Positions 5,895 through 5,896 of a DNA stretch of 5,896 nt are shown here, piece after piece (within the stretch, counting starts at the first letter, position 1; the number at the start of each line of letters is the position of its first letter). This DNA comes from Candidatus Latescibacterota bacterium (GTDB lineage: Bacteria > Latescibacterota > UBA2968 > UBA8231). The stretch lies in NCBI GenBank assembly GCA_021295675.1, contig JAGWBY010000059.1, positions 2,633-8,528 on the forward strand, in the 5' to 3' direction. The notes below the pieces were generated by a model. That model was not told the origin of the DNA. It did not search any database and saw nothing but the letters and a program-made list of their open reading frames with translations. The position numbers and the translations under genes were made by a program.

Positions 5895-5896
5895 CA

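Overview
The window looks like chromosomal DNA from an uncultured, environmental, moderately high-GC bacterium. Three things suggest this: a DegT-type aminotransferase, an isochorismatase-like hydrolase and a NodB-like deacetylase in one tight operon; a redoxin fused to a DUF3738/TIGR03435-type domain, a family expanded in Acidobacteria and other soil lineages; and a TCATGCTGAGCGAAGCGAAG-type interspersed repeat of the kind common in soil and candidate-phylum genomes. No marker gene is present, so the phylum cannot be fixed from this window.

Layout. Positions 3-901 (+) hold the 3' part of a LamG/concanavalin-like beta-sandwich protein with a probable frameshift near 690. It is followed directly by a 141-bp inverted-repeat element (911-1051). 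Beyond that, on the minus strand, lie a broken SAM-dependent methyltransferase (1071-1707) and a redoxin-DUF3738 fusion (1753-2859). These two genes form a segment of clearly lower GC than its surroundings. Upstream of the redoxin gene is a 207-bp spacer (2860-3066) with three adjacent palindromes. From 3067 to the window end, all on the minus strand, is a compact operon transcribed right to left: DegT/DnrJ/EryC1/StrS aminotransferase (5' end outside the window), isochorismatase-like cysteine hydrolase (frameshifted near its C-terminus), then NodB-like deacetylase. Both junctions carry, or originally carried, a 4-nt ATGA stop/start overlap.

How the genes work together. The three operon genes are translationally coupled and probably act on one nitrogen-containing small molecule or sugar derivative in the cytoplasm, since none of the complete proteins has a signal peptide. 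The hydrolase lacks the usual Asp and Lys of the isochorismatase triad, and the deacetylase has an altered metal motif, so the substrate is unlikely to be the textbook one. The redoxin fusion and methyltransferase look like a separately acquired pair.

Main caution: three of the six genes carry frame disruptions. Either the region is decaying or the assembly contains indel errors. The methyltransferase and hydrolase breaks also seem to lack residues the families normally have, which argues for real deletions there. GC statements are estimates by eye, and family assignments come from motif recognition without a database search.
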